A DNA stretch of 64,000 bases from Castanea sativa (taxonomy: Eukaryota; Streptophyta; Magnoliopsida; Fagales; Fagaceae), in the NCBI RefSeq assembly GCF_040712315.1, contig NC_134013.1, forward strand, positions 77,196,001-77,260,000. Direction: 5' to 3'. The notes beneath the pieces were generated by a model. It saw nothing but the letters and a program-made list of their open reading frames with translations, was not told the origin of the DNA and searched no databases. The position numbers were made by a program, and so were the translations under genes. Each line of letters begins with the position of its first letter. The first letter of the stretch is position 1. Below, piece after piece: positions 23,868 to 37,889 of the stretch.

Positions 23868-24833
23868 ATGCAAAAGGACGCACAGGAATACGTGAAGAAG
23901 TGTGACCAATGTCAGAGATATGCCCCAAATATTCATCAACCAGGGGGTGTCCTCAATCCTTTATCTAGCCCTTGGCCTTTTGCTCAGTGGGACTTGGACA
24001 TTGTGGGACCCTTCCCTAAAGAGGTAGGAAATAGGAGGTGGCTGTTAGTCGACACTGATTACTTCACCAAGTGGGTTGAAACTAAGCCCCTGTCAAATAT
24101 CCGAGATGTGAAAGCCAAGAGATTTGTGTGGAAAAATATTGTCACTCGGTTTGGGATCCTTCACACCCTTATCTCAGACAATGGTCTTTAATTCGATAGC
24201 AAAACCTTCAAGAGGTACTGTTGTGATTTGGGCATTAAGAATAAGTATTTCACCTCGGCTTATCCACAGAGGAATGGATAGACCGAGGCTGTCAATAAGG
24301 TCATAGTGAGTGGACTCAAGAAGAGGCTGGATAATTCAAAGGGTAAATGGGTGGAAGAGCTGCCACACGTTCTTTGGACTTATCGGACTACCCCTCGTAG
24401 GTCAATAGGGGAGACTCTATTTTCAATGACATATGGAGCTAAGGTTGTGATTCCTCTTGAGATTGGATTTCCAACGCTAAGGACAAGCTTATTCACTCCA
24501 GTCAGCAATGACAACCTATTGGGAAAGAGCCTGGATTTGGTTGAAGAACGAAGAGAAAATGTTATGGTTCAACTGGCATACGATCAGCAGAAGCTCAAAC
24601 AAGGGTATGACTCCTGCATGAAATTAAGATCATTAACCCTTGGGGACCTGGTATTGAGAAAGGTTATGAGTACTACAAAAAACCCAGCGTGGGGAAAGTT
24701 AGGGCCCAATTGGGAAGGGTCATACCGTATCACCTCGGTAGCTGGTATAGGTGCATTCTTCCTAAAAGATATGGACGAAAATGTTGTACCATGCCCCTGG
24801 AATGTAAATAACCTACAAATGTATGATTATTAA
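23868..24833 (+). pseudogene. integrase remnant
   Basis: Zinc-finger part with CDQCQRYAP near 23900. The catalytic core has WDLDIVGPFP (first D), LISDNGL (second D) and the TEAVNK region (E). Then comes a C-terminal part with GDLVLRKV and a terminal TAA at 24831-24833. Stops lie near 24189 and 24279. The stop codon overlaps the ATG of the repeat-region open frame (TAATG). Confidence 0.82.
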
Positions 24834-26313
24834 TGAAAGGCAAATCTGCCCTGTTTTTGTTAAAGTTATGTGTCATTTCTATTACTTGTTTGAATATTAA
24901 ACAGAACCTTGGTCATGCCTGGTTTTTCGGACCACTTACTTTGGGTAAATTAATATGCTTAGTTACTTGTTTGAATATTAAACAGAACCTTGATCATGCT
25001 TGGTTCCTTGGACCACATACCTTGGGTAAATTAATATTCTTAATTACTTGTTTGAATATTAAACAGAACATTGGTTATGTCTGGTTTCTCGGACCGCATA
25101 CCTTGGGTAAATTAATATTATTAGTTACTTGTTTGAATATTAAACAAAACATTAGTCATGATTGGTTTCTTGGGCCATATACCTAGGATAAATTAATATT
25201 CTTAATTACTTGTTTAAATATTGAACAAAACCTTAGACATGCTTAGTTCCTCGGATCACTTACCTTGAGTAAATTAATATTCTTAGTTACTTGTTTGAAT
25301 ATTGAACAAAACCTTGGTCATGCCTTGGACAAATAATGTGATTGTTTATGATGCCAAACTAATGTACAAAAGTTATTTAAGTAGAACCATAAAATAAGGA
25401 AAAATTATTAAATACTTTTTTAGAGTATGACTCCAGTGTGAAGTTAAGACCATTAGCCCCTGGGGACCTGGTATTGAGAAAGGTTATGAGTACTACAAAA
25501 AATCCAGCGTAGGGAAAGTTAGGACCCAATTGGGAATGGCCATACCATATTACCTCGGTAGCTAGTATATGTGCATTCTTCCTAAAAGATATGGACGAAA
25601 ATGTTGTGCCACGCCCCTAGAATGTAAATAACCTGCGAATATATTATTATTAATGAAAGGCAAATCTTCCGTGTTTTTGTTAAAGTTATGTGTCCTCTCT
25701 GTTACTTGTTTGAATATTAAACAGAACTTTAGTCATGCCTGGTTCCTCAGACCACATACCTTGGGTAAATTAATATTCTTAGTTACTTGTTTGAATATTA
25801 AACAGAACCTTGGTTATGCATGGTTCCTCGGACCACATACCTTGGGTAAATTAATATTCTTAGTTACTTGTTTGAATATTAAACGAAACATTGGTCATGC
25901 CTGGTTCCTCGAACCACATACCTTGGGTAAATTAATATTCTTAGTTACTTGTTTGAATATTGGTCATGCCTGGTTCCTCAGATCACATGCCTTAGATAAA
26001 TTAATATTTTTAGTTACTTGTTTGAATATTAAACAAAACATTGGTCATGCCTGGTTCCTTGGACCATATACCTAGGATAAATTAATATTCTTAATTACTT
26101 GTTTAAATATTGAACAGAACCTTGGTCATACTTGGTTCTTCGGATCACATACCTTGAGTAAATTAATATTCTTAGTTACTTGTTTGAATATTAAACAAAA
26201 CCTTGGTCATGCCTTGGACAAATAATGTGATTGTTTATGATGCCGAACTAATGTACAAAAGTTATTTAAGTAGAACCATAAAATAAGGAAAAATTATTAT
26301 ATACTTTTGTAGA
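24605..26313 (+). repeat. 820/889-bp tandem duplication containing 81-bp repeats
   Basis: Copy A is 24605-25424 and copy B 25425-26313. Each starts in the last 230 bp of the integrase region and ends in a shared tail (AATAATGTGATTGTTTATGA...), bounded by a shared GTAT at 24605, 25425 and 26314. Inside each is an array of 81-bp units starting TTACTTGTTTGAATATT. Copy A has six units (24882, 24963, 25044, 25125, 25206, 25287). Copy B has seven (25702, 25783, 25864, 25945, 26014, 26095, 26176), one of them shortened to 69 bp. The 69-bp length difference between copies is exactly one extra 81-bp unit minus a 12-bp deletion. Confidence 0.92.
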
Positions 26314-26317
26314 GTAT

Positions 26318-27404
26318 AATGATGCGGTCTTCGCACCAATAAATATAAATAATTTATAAAAATGATTTTTTTCAAAGGATGCTCTAAAGCTATGAAAATT
26401 TGTTTAGAAAATATTTTTAGTAACTTTTTTTGGAAAAAGAAAAAAGTAACTGATTTTCCTAATAATTTTTTTAAAAAATATTTCTTATAAAATGCTATCA
26501 ATTTTTTTTTAAATGATTCATTAACAAATAGTCCTAAGAGCACTCATTAACCGAAACGAGTTTGACTAACCGAAACGAGTTTGACTTACCTCCAATACTT
26601 TTTTAATTGAACATGTTCTTTTGTTTTAAATATACAATGGCAAGTGGTAGTGTGTTTAATCCTCACCTTTTGTTTAGTTAGTAGGTGATGTGGCAGTTTC
26701 TCATTAAAATAAAAAGAGATTCATTTTTAAAAAGTACTGGAGGTAAACCAAACCCTTAATCTAAATTTAAATAAGAACAAAAGTAAAGATAACAAGATTG
26801 TTATTATATCCGTTTTAGACAATGAAAGGATGTACATATACTATTCTATTTTTTACAAAAGATAGGCACAGCGAAGGGAACAATAAGAAAGAAGGGAAGT
26901 CACAAAAGTCTAAATTTCCTACATGTTGTTCAGGAAGGAAAAGAAATGGGTAAATTTTAAACAATCAAACCTTCTTAGTAATCAAAACTTTCTGAGTTGT
27001 TTTCTCTTTACATCTGTTTGTATTGTCTTTTTTTTTTTTCATTTTAATGAATGTCTTTTCTATATTTGAAATAAAAATCACTATGTGTGTGGTTTAATTA
27101 GATAAAAGAAAGAAATGGCTCAAATTGAGATGAATGAAAAATTATAATACTAAACTAAAAAAAAAAAAAAAAAAAGTCTCATCCCACGTGTGATGAAACT
27201 AGTATAAATAAATATTATGAAGGGATTCAATCCCACAACCTTACTGGGAGATGGATGTGATAGTTATCTCTAAAGGCAACGGAGAAATAATTAATTTTGG
27301 CATAATGATAAGCATAATCCATGTGAGTATGATTTGAGGACGTAATTTGTGAATACTATAATTAAACGATAAGTATCTCATATGACAAGCTACTGCCATC
27401 GAAA
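26318..27404. other. intergenic with MITE and A-run
   Basis: Contains a 19-bp tandem duplication (ACCGAAACGAGTTTGACT) near 26550-26588, the MITE at 26577, and poly(A) at about 27157-27175. No gene was seen before tRNA-Ser. Confidence 0.5.
26577..26757. mobile_element. MITE, same family as the 35971 copy
   Basis: Inverted termini GTTTGACTTACCTCCAATAC and GTACTGGAGGTAAACCAAAC. The internal sequence (TTGTTTTAAATATACAATGG, GTTAGTAGGTGATGTGGCAG) matches the reverse complement of 35971-36144, so two copies sit in opposite orientation in this window. Confidence 0.75.
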
Positions 27405-27486
27405 GTCGCTTTGGCCGAGTGGTTAAGGCGTGTGCCTGCTAAGTACATGGGGTTTCCCCGCGAGAGTTCGAATCTCTCAGGCGACG
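27405..27486 (+). tRNA. trnS-GCU: tRNA-Ser(GCU)
   Basis: Starts GTCGCTTTGGCCGAGTGG with a long variable arm (ATGGGGTTTCCCCGC) typical of class II tRNAs. The anticodon loop CTGCTAA gives anticodon GCU (reads AGC/AGU). The T-arm is GAGAG/CTCTC with TTCGAAT, and the acceptor pairs GTCGC(C/T) with GGCGAC. No intron and no encoded CCA. A TTTT Pol III terminator follows directly at 27487-27490, and a CAA-like motif lies upstream. Confidence 0.95.
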
Positions 27487-27490
27487 TTTT
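27487..27490 (+). terminator. Pol III T-run terminator of tRNA-Ser
   Basis: TTTT begins one base after the discriminator G. Confidence 0.7.
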
Positions 27491-27810
27491 GGACAATTTT
27501 TGCAATTAATTTTGATAGTCTCCTCTCCTTTTTACGATTTTACGATTATTTTTTACCCAGTGTTCGGTGTTTCCCCCAAACAAGAACATATTGACATACT
27601 AAAAAAAAAAAAAAAAAAAAAACTTTATTAATATTTAACAATCGTTTACATGAATATATATACCTTGTTACATGCTCAAACCTAGCTATCTAGAAAGGTA
27701 GTAAATATATATGTACTATATATATATTTTTTTTAATAAGTGAGTTTGATTCCAAGAAAACTATAAAAATCTAGGGAATTGTTTAATTAAGTTTAACACA
27801 TTGGGGTTTA

Positions 27811-29885
<2,075 letters not shown>

Positions 29886-32249
29886 TTGCACCAGTAAGAT
29901 ACCAACAAATTGATTCAAATTATATATATATTATCCGAATTCTCAGTTCTCACTACCAACTGTGAACCACTACTTCAAATTTAAGACTATATATAGATGG
30001 TTAGATACATGGCTTGGTAAAGCTACTTTGTTGGTTGCCTGTCCATTTCATAAAAGTTTGAGCTTACATTAAACTTTTGCTAGTGGAAACGCGTGGGACC
30101 AATAGAAGAAGCTGGTGGTCTCCATTTCATACTCTATCTAGCTAGTTTGTGTTCTTTTGGGGACCCAGAGATAAATTTGAAGATCATATTGTAATGAAGA
30201 AGAGGTAACAGAGCAGAGCTTTTGCTATCCTTGATTCTTTTGCTTTATTCCTTGACGCGTTCTCTTCTCTGTGTCTAAGAAACCCGCGTTTTCTCCTTTT
30301 AAATGTTTTCATTGACATTGTGTTCACATTAGCAATTTTACATACTGCGTTTGCTGCACTTTTGCACGGATTTTCTTAATCACTTACATGCAATCATTAT
30401 GCTTAGCCTTTAAGAGAACTCTTGGAGTACATAATTTGATGAACATCTCTCACAGTGTGAGTAATTCGACATTTTTAATCTACATTTTATTTAAAATATG
30501 GTAAAGTAGCTAGCCACGTAGGCGTTGCATTATTCATGCATATAGAGAATTATATGCCTTAATTTGCTCCTTTGATTGTTTTCATCGTGTTCACATCAGC
30601 TTTTATAAACTGCGTTTGCATGGAATTACTTGATCACTTAAAAGCAATTACTATGTTGCGATTGATAGAATTATTTGAGCTTGATGAACAACACAATGTG
30701 ACTAGTTAATTGGACATTCAATCTATATTTCATTTAAATTATGGTCAAGTACCCACCTAGACATTTATTCGTATAAAGAATTAAAAAATGCTAAAGTTAT
30801 ACTATAAAATTTTGTCCCATAGAGTTTACAAATTAATGTGATTAGTGGATTTTAACAACATATATAATAAATAAATATCTGAATTACTTTTATGCGATTA
30901 GCAACACATTAATTTGTAAATTTATGTAAGAAAATTAATAGGATCTCTAATATCAATCACAGGCAATTACATATCTACAAGACTAGCAAGTGACATTTAT
31001 TCTTTAACATTTTATTTTAGTTTAAGGTGACGTTTTATATACCATTCTATGATCGACCCTCAACTTAGTGTGGAAGGATGCTCTTTATTTCAAATTAATT
31101 CATTTCATAGTTTAAAATAAATAAAATTATTGTTTCATACACTCTCTAATGTACACATAGTACGCATAATCTACACACTTTCACAATAATTTTCACATTT
31201 TACATGAGTTTTCTTGTATCATGCAGTGTTTGCACTTTATACATGCATGTATAATGTATTCCAATAAATGGGCTCGAACAGTACCAACCACTATGTGAAA
31301 TTGTGAACAGAATAAAAAAAAAAAACGGCGCTTGATGCATGAAATTGCATTGATGGGACAAAAAGAAAAGTGGAAAATGTTACGTGACAAGCAATTTTAT
31401 ACTAAAAAATGTGGTTTATTTGTGGTATCTTATCCATATCCCTTTAGCTTTTCTAATAGTAATGGAGATGTTTTTTGTAAAATAAATATAAATACATATG
31501 TATAGTGGCAAGTGGCAAGCATCCATTACCCCTAACAAAGTTGGGATACTGTCTTCATAGTTTTGGTACAGTCAGAGACCATTTTCTTTATTCCTCCAGC
31601 TTCATGTATTTCAATTTCCTTTTGGTGCTTTGGATATAATTTCATATTTATTTTCCACACTTTCAGCAACTTTCACATGCCTTGAATTGAAAAAATGGTC
31701 TGGTTAACGTGTGCTCTTAGAGTACACATTAAACCATTCATTTTTGGAAATATTTTCTCAAGAATTGAAAAAACTATCAATATTTTTTCAATTTCTGAGA
31801 AAATATTTTCAAAAATAATTTATTATTGTGTGCTCTAAGGGCACACATTAGCAAAATCCTTAAAAAAAATATCAGTGCATGCAAAGGCGTTTCAAGAACC
31901 TTCATATGGAAAATAATGGAATTCCACCAATTTTTCCTAATGATATGTGGCTTGAGCTTACTACTTTTAATCTTGTAAAAAGTTAACAAATCCGGTGTTG
32001 GTTTATGAACCATTTTAAAAAACTTTTTATGTGAAAAGAAAAAAAAAACTTTTTAAACAACTTTTTATAATTTCCCTGATAGTAGTGGTATTAAACCAGA
32101 CCTTTTAATTTTTTATTGTCCGTTTTTATCCAATTATTATTTCATTTAGCTTTTAGCTTCTTTTTTCTTTTCTTTTTTTCACTTGTATACAATTAAATTT
32201 TTTTAAAAGTATAAATATGCTTTAGTATATTTTTATCAAAATATAATAA
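29886..32249. other. PER25 upstream and intergenic
   Basis: Promoter side of PER25 (TATATATA near 29921-29931 and TATATATAG near 29987 are TATA-like on either strand), then AT-rich DNA. Two diverged copies of an AGCTTAAATTATTTG/CACTTACA(T/A)GCAATCA-like block occur near 30370-30500 and 30600-30750. No gene seen. Confidence 0.4.
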
Positions 32250-32258
32250 TAAGAAAAA

Positions 32259-32630
32259 GGGTAAAATGCAAAACTGACTCTCTAAGCTTCTTTAGATTTT
32301 ATTTCAGTCTTTTAACTTTGCTTTTGCTCATTTCAGTCCTCTAACTTTCAAGTTTATTCAATTAAGGATTTTCCATCAAATTTTGTTATATGTTATGGTT
32401 AATTTTTCAATTTTATAAAAAAATTTCAAATTTTTTAGATTAAAAAAATTCAATTAATGATTGAAAAATATTTTCCAAATTTTTTTATATCAAAAAATTT
32501 TAACAAAAGTTAACGGGAAGACCTTAATTGAATAAATCTGAAACTTAAAAGATTGAAATGAACGAAATCAAAATTAGAGGACTAAAATAAAATTTAAAAA
32601 AAGTTAAAGATTCAATTTTGCATTTTAGCT
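32259..32630. mobile_element. Mutator-like MITE (empty relative of the Pack elements)
   Basis: Perfect 9-bp duplication TAAGAAAAA at 32250-32258 and 32631-32639. The TIRs are about 145 bp: left GGGTAAAATGCAAAACTGAC, right (reverse complement) AGCTAAAATGCAAAATTGAA, with internal blocks (T/C)TCATTTCAGTCCTCTAACTT. The TIR resembles those of the gene-carrying elements at 11054 and 55749, but there is no captured sequence inside. Confidence 0.85.
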
Positions 32631-33125
32631 TAAGAAAAACAAGCCAAATAAGTTAATTGTGGGTTAAGTTTTAACAAATACTTCAAGGCCGGGCAGGGCT
32701 GGCCCATCACAAGCCTAAAATGTCAAACCCACGAACCTTACAGGTATGGCTTAGTTAGAGGTTGTTGGGCTCGAACAACATTATGGAACCTTTTCGAGCA
32801 ATGCTTATATCATATTTGCAATTGTTGGGCCCCCATTCCAGCGCACATGCCGCATACCGTAATACTAAGTTATTCAGAATAGTTGTCACTTGTCAGGCGT
32901 AGCATAGGCTAAGAATTGCTTCAGGCCCAACATTAGCTAAGCCCAATTTCATTTTTTTCCCTCTTTAACTAGAAGGATTTTACTATCCTACCGAGGCAAC
33001 CAAGAACAAAACAGATACAATTACTATCCTCACAAATCCTTCCTAAACTACTTACTGCTAGAGGATTACAAAGCAAAATCATTCCATTAATAAAAATATG
33101 CTTTCTTACCAAGGGTAGACTCGGA

Positions 33126-33860
33126 GCTTTTAACTTCTAAGAGTATTTTGAAGGTTTTTAGGGTATTTTGAATAATATGGTGGTTTTGGAGGTGTTTTAG
33201 TTATTTTTTGCATTTTGACGAGGGTATTTTGGTCATTTGGAGATTTCAAGGGTATTTTGATCATTTTAGAAATATCAAGGGTATTGCGGTCATTTTAGAG
33301 GCTTCTTAGGTTTAGTCATTTTGAAGATTTCATGGCATTTTGGTGATTATAGGGGTATTTTCGTCATTTTAGATGTTTTGGTAGTATTTTGGTCGTTTTT
33401 TAGTTTTCAAGGAATTGTTAGTCATTTTAGAGGGATTCGAGATATTTTAGTCATTTTAGAGATTTCAAATATATTTTGGTTAATTTAGAAGTTTCTTGGA
33501 TATTTGGATCATTTTGTAAGTATAGTGTGTACTTTGATCATTTTAGGTGTTTTTTGGGTATTCTTTATATATATATATATAGTGTTTTTAAGGTCTTTTG
33601 GTCATTTTGTAAGTTATTTTTGTCATTTTGGAGGTTTCGTATTTTGGATATTTCAATGGTACTTTGGAAGTTCTAAGTGTATTTTGGCCATTTTAAATAT
33701 TTTGCTCATTTTGGATATTTTGAAGATATTTTGGAGAGTTCAAGGTATTTTCAACCCTTTTGGTAATTTACGGGTTTTTTTTTTTTTTTTTTTTCATTTG
33801 ATAGGTTTTAGGATTATTTTTGTTCATTTCTTAGGTTATTGTAATTTTTGAGGTTTTTGG
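33126..33860. repeat. degenerate minisatellite (GGTATTTTGGTCATTTTAG type)
   Basis: About 20 diverged units of 25-35 bp built on GGTATTTTGGTCATTTTAGA and a GTTTCAAG spacer. Open frames across it are low-complexity and not credible genes. Confidence 0.8.
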
Positions 33861-35610
33861 AAGATTTTCAATCAATATATATAATTTGAACTATTCATAA
33901 GAATGTTATGAACCAAACAAGTATAAAAATGTTGCAGTTTTGAAACCCGATAGGAATGTGATTGTGATTAATGAACCAAACGTTGTAATCTTATATTGCT
34001 AGAATGTGATTCCAAGGACATGAATCTAACAACTGAAAGTAATTTAGTCTTCCACGAACCAAACGCCCCCTAAGTGAATAGATTAGTAATATTCTAAATG
34101 CTTTTACGGCCCTCAATATTCCATTTGAAAATAATGCAATTATTGTTCTGTTCACTGGAGTTCTTTGAGATGGGCTGTGGATGCTGAGAAACAGACTATT
34201 TGAAAGCACCATATCAAGTAAACCTAAACAAAGTCTCCATAGAAATGAACAAAGTTTATGAACTATGAAGGCCATAGAAAAGCATGGGAGGTTGTTAATC
34301 TAGATCCCAAAAGTTTAGAAGCTTAGCATCTCCTCTTTATATCAGGGTAAATGTTGATGTGGCTGTTCGAGATAGTCATGTTGTTTAGTGGTAGTTTGTA
34401 TGGACTACAAGGAAGAGATCTCTCTCATTTGGACTGAATTTATTAGATGACATTAGACCACCTATTTGGGTTGAAGTTAGAAAGTCCTAGTTGCAGTTAT
34501 GAAGTAAAGGCAAACGAAATGAGGTTCAAAAACATTATTTTGAAGGTTACGCACTCAATGTAATCAATACTATATGTCTATATCACTCCTACGATAACAA
34601 CCAAGTTTTATTCCCAAATTGTTAGAGTTGACTATAAATCCTTAATAGATTAATTAGGGTAAGCTATATATATTCGCTTTTTCATTTTATTTTATTTAGA
34701 GTCAATACTATTAGTTACTTTTTTATTTGATATATCCTATCTTTTTGCCACTCTTATTAATGTTATTTTTGAACTTCCTTCTGCTTTTTTCATTTCCTCA
34801 ACTTGAGTCAAACCTCTTCTCACCGCTACATTAAACGCTTGTCCATGAATATGACCAAATAATTCCAAGTGCTATTCTTTTATCTTTTCATCAATAGGGT
34901 TCATCCTATCTTTAAGTGAGTTATCTCATTTCAAATCATATCTTTCATTATATTTCCAATTAGTTATCATAACATCCTTATTTTACGCTCATTTTATAAA
35001 TATATTGCTTTTTAACCGTCCAACATTCAGTTCCATTTTGCTGTTATCTTGGACAAAAAAAGGTTTATCACTTGCTCCACGACACTAACTGCCGCATGTA
35101 GTTTTGGTGTTGGCGTGTGAGTGTATTCTCTTATCTCATCCCCTTCTCATATATATGTGTGTGTGTATTTCTCAAAAAAAATATTCAGTTCTATAAAGCA
35201 TAGCTACTCTTGAATCATTTTATTTTTGACAGGCTAATCATGTTACTCATGTTCTTAAGAACTCAAATGTATTAAAAGTTTAGCACTAACTACAGCTAAT
35301 TGGGCTTCTCTTTGTAAAGTGTTCCCATCCAGGAATGTGAAAAATATGCTTTTTTGTCTCCCAAAACACCATTTTATCTATTTTACATTCTTTTTAATGA
35401 TACACCATACATTCTAGTCTTTATTATACAATTCATCCCATTAAAATAATGTATAACACCCGCACCAATAACTTTCTATAAATTTTCTTTAAAAAAAAAA
35501 AAAATACACCAACAACACAATGAGAGAGAAGGAAAAAAATACCTATTAAATTATATAACTTGCTACAGTAGAGTTTTATTTTTACATCTTACTGTAACAA
35601 GTATAATTTA
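33861..35610. other. intergenic, old repeats only
   Basis: Contains a fragment ending near 34074 with CGAACCAAACGCCCCC (a common MITE-like end) and a SINE-like 3' block near 35115-35190 (GTATTCTCTTATCTCATCCCC then GT repeats) shared with 45510-45581. No gene seen. Confidence 0.4.
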
Positions 35611-35967
35611 TTGGAGTAATTACACTTTAAGATTTTAAACTATATCTCAAATTATACTTTATATCATAAACTTTCAGAATGCACATTTAGCACTCTAAAC
35701 TATAATCCGTGTTACACTTTGCACATTGTTATCAATTTTGCTATTATCTTGGACAAAAAACCAAAATTTAGGTTGTAAAGTATAATTAATAGTATAATTT
35801 AGGCTAGTAAAATATAATTTCTCCTTAATTTTTAAGGAATTGAGAAGATGAACAATTATATATTTTCTCGTGATGCCATCCAAGTGACAACAAGATGCAA
35901 AAAGTGTAACATGGGTTTAGGGTGCAAACCATACACAGTTTAAAATGATAAAGTATAGTATCTCCTA
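35611..35967. mobile_element. MITE
   Basis: Inverted ends: left TTGGAGTAATTACACTTTAA, right (reverse complement) AGGAGATACTATACTTTATC. Similarity continues into TTTTAAACT and TTACACTTTGCA blocks. Boundaries are accurate to a few bases. Confidence 0.65.
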
Positions 35968-35970
35968 ATT

Positions 35971-36144
35971 GGGTTTGACTTTTCTCAAGTACTTTTTTAA
36001 CTAGAATCTCCGTTTATTTTAATGAGAAATTATCACATCACCCACTAACTAAATAAAATGTGAAAATTAAAACTTGTTACCACTTGTTATTGTGTATTTA
36101 AAACAAAAGTTCCAATTAAAAAGTACTAGAGGTAAGCAAAACCT
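35971..36144. mobile_element. MITE, same family as the 26577 copy
   Basis: Ends GGGTTTGACTTTTCTCAAGT and (reverse complement of right) AGGTTTTGCTTACCTCTAGT. It is collinear with the reverse complement of 26577-26757. Confidence 0.75.
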
Positions 36145-36200
36145 CAATAATTTGCTGCAACAATTACAATGCATTCTTAGAAATGCATTTTTCATTTAGT

Positions 36201-36406
36201 GTGTGTTTGGCTCAAATTAAAAAACTAACTTATTTTACTATTCAGCTTATTTTTACTACTATTTAAGGGCCTCATTGTATTTTTTGGTACTATTCATGGG
36301 TCTCATATTCTCACTATACTATTTTAGCTAACTTTTACTTTAATCTACAGTATTTTCAACAAAAAAAATTTAATTTTAATAAAATAAACAGATCACAAAC
36401 AAACAC
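36201..36406. mobile_element. MITE
   Basis: Left end GTGTGTTTGGCTC and right end ACAAACAAACAC are inverted. TTAGT flanks both sides and may be the target duplication. Confidence 0.55.
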
Positions 36407-36410
36407 TTAG

Positions 36411-36593
36411 TATGCGTTTGGATAGCTGTTTGTGTTTCAACTTCTGGCCTTTTTACTTTTTTTTTTTTTTACCAGCGCCGCTTGCACTGTTCATAAACAA
36501 ATAGTACTAAATAGTATTTTCAAAGGTAAACAAATATTTTAAAAATTATTTTTTTATTATTTTCAGTAATAAGTTTTTAGTATCCAAACCCAC
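36411..36593. mobile_element. MITE
   Basis: Left TATGCGTTTGGATAGC and right TATCCAAACCCAC are inverted ends. The interior includes the common CACTGTTCATAAACAAATAG motif. It directly abuts the preceding element. Confidence 0.55.
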
Positions 36594-36975
36594 GTAGATT
36601 TTGAATTCCCACGTGGAAATGCTCAATCTCGTCCATGTGGTCACCGAAGGAAATAGTTCCTCACTTCCTCTTTTTGTTCAAGTTCCCAATGAGAGTTTCT
36701 TAAAGATTAAAAAATAAAACAAAATAAAAATAAGTAGTACGTCTACGTGTGTCGGTGTGTGTGGGCCAGTGGGGGGTCCGATTTGTTGCAGAAAAATAAT
36801 AGCTGGCCTCAAGTCGAAGCAATATAGTCAAACAAAACTGCCTAGTTACAATTGGCATATTATAAGGTACAGCGTGTAATCGTCAATCAATTAAAAATTG
36901 CTATTTATGGAATATGCTCTTTGAATATGCTTATCAACTTACGACAACATCTTTTCAGGTTTAGGTCCACTAGAT

Positions 36976-36979
36976 GTCC

Positions 36980-37018
<39 letters not shown>
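36976..37018 (+). mobile_element. poly(A)-tailed micro-insertion
   Basis: GTCCCCCTC followed by about 34 A lies between AGGTCCACTAGAT (36963-36975) and AGGTCCACAAGAT (37019-37031), one mismatch in 13. It looks like an almost fully 5'-truncated retroposed sequence. Confidence 0.65.
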
Positions 37019-37021
<3 letters not shown>

Positions 37022-37031
37022 TCCACAAGAT

Positions 37032-37880
37032 ATAATTTGACGACAACAAAAATCTTTAACCGAAGAATTTTCAAATAGGGAAAAGTCAGTATGGAAATTA
37101 TTTTTGTAAATCTATTTCATCGGCTCGAAGAAAATTAGTTTTGTAGCCTTCATTTGCTTGAGCAACTAGTAAGAGACTTAGAAGAATGTTTGGAAGAGTA
37201 GTTTAAGTTATGTTGTTTGAGTGTTTTTGATATACGTGTGAGTGAAAATGTATGCAATATTGTTTAAAATGTGTGAAAATGTGTTTAAACTAGCTTGTCA
37301 AATACCTCTTTAGAGTCTAAGTCTATAATGACGTTCGGTTACAAACTTAGCTATAATCTAAGTTTATAACTTCATAAATAAAAATCAACATTGCAAATTT
37401 GCAATATATTTTAAAAATATAATCGTTGAATTGTATGTTCTTTATACTTTTAACATATATCAAATTTTATGTTAATTGGATATTATTTATTATATAATTC
37501 ATAAACTTATTTTTTTTGCATAATTTTATACTATAGAAATTTGTAATTTAAACAATTAATTGATGACAAAGTTATGAATTTTTAATATTCTGAAATTGTT
37601 GCAAGTAAGAAGAAAATGTAATCCAAAAGTAAATTTGTCAAAATTCTAATCCGATAAAAAGATATTAGGTGAAGTTGTAGTCTAACAAAGTTTGTATCCA
37701 AAGTTTGTTCAACATTATTTCTAGTTTATCTATGAACCTAAATCACTCAATAAATTCAAACTGTACATTTCTATTTAGCTACGCACCTATAGGAACATTC
37801 TTACATATTAAGGCAACTGTGTACCATGAATGTTTGGTTAAGACTCATGAGCCTTAATCAATGTATGAATTCCTCTTCTT
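37032..37880. other. intergenic, no gene recognised
   Basis: AT-rich, nothing supportable. Confidence 0.4.
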
Positions 37881-37889
37881 ACTTATTAT

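Larger units (their letters stand above)
17341..26317 (+). mobile_element. decayed Ty3/gypsy retrotransposon, Tat-like
   Basis: Order on the plus strand: 5' LTR (to 18056), primer-binding site, gag, protease, reverse transcriptase, RNase H, a second RNase H, integrase, then a tandem-repeat 3' region. A second RNase H and long 3' repeats are known features of the Tat/Ogre/Retand lineage. Stops and frameshifts occur throughout, a solo LTR splits the protease region, and I find no 3' LTR after 26317. The copy is therefore dead and 3'-truncated or rearranged. The left boundary is approximate. Confidence 0.85.

Noticed and set aside
24881..26250. CRISPR-like appearance of regularly spaced repeats
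   Set aside because: The 81-bp units are contiguous tandem repeats inside a plant retroelement, with no unique spacers.
26318..27150. 3' LTR of the gypsy element
   Set aside because: No similarity to the 5' LTR or the 47909 solo LTR; the element appears to end with the repeat blocks.
33476..33851. Open frames of 66 and 115 codons
   Set aside because: They are translations of the degenerate minisatellite, rich in Phe/Ile, with no start context or splice signals.
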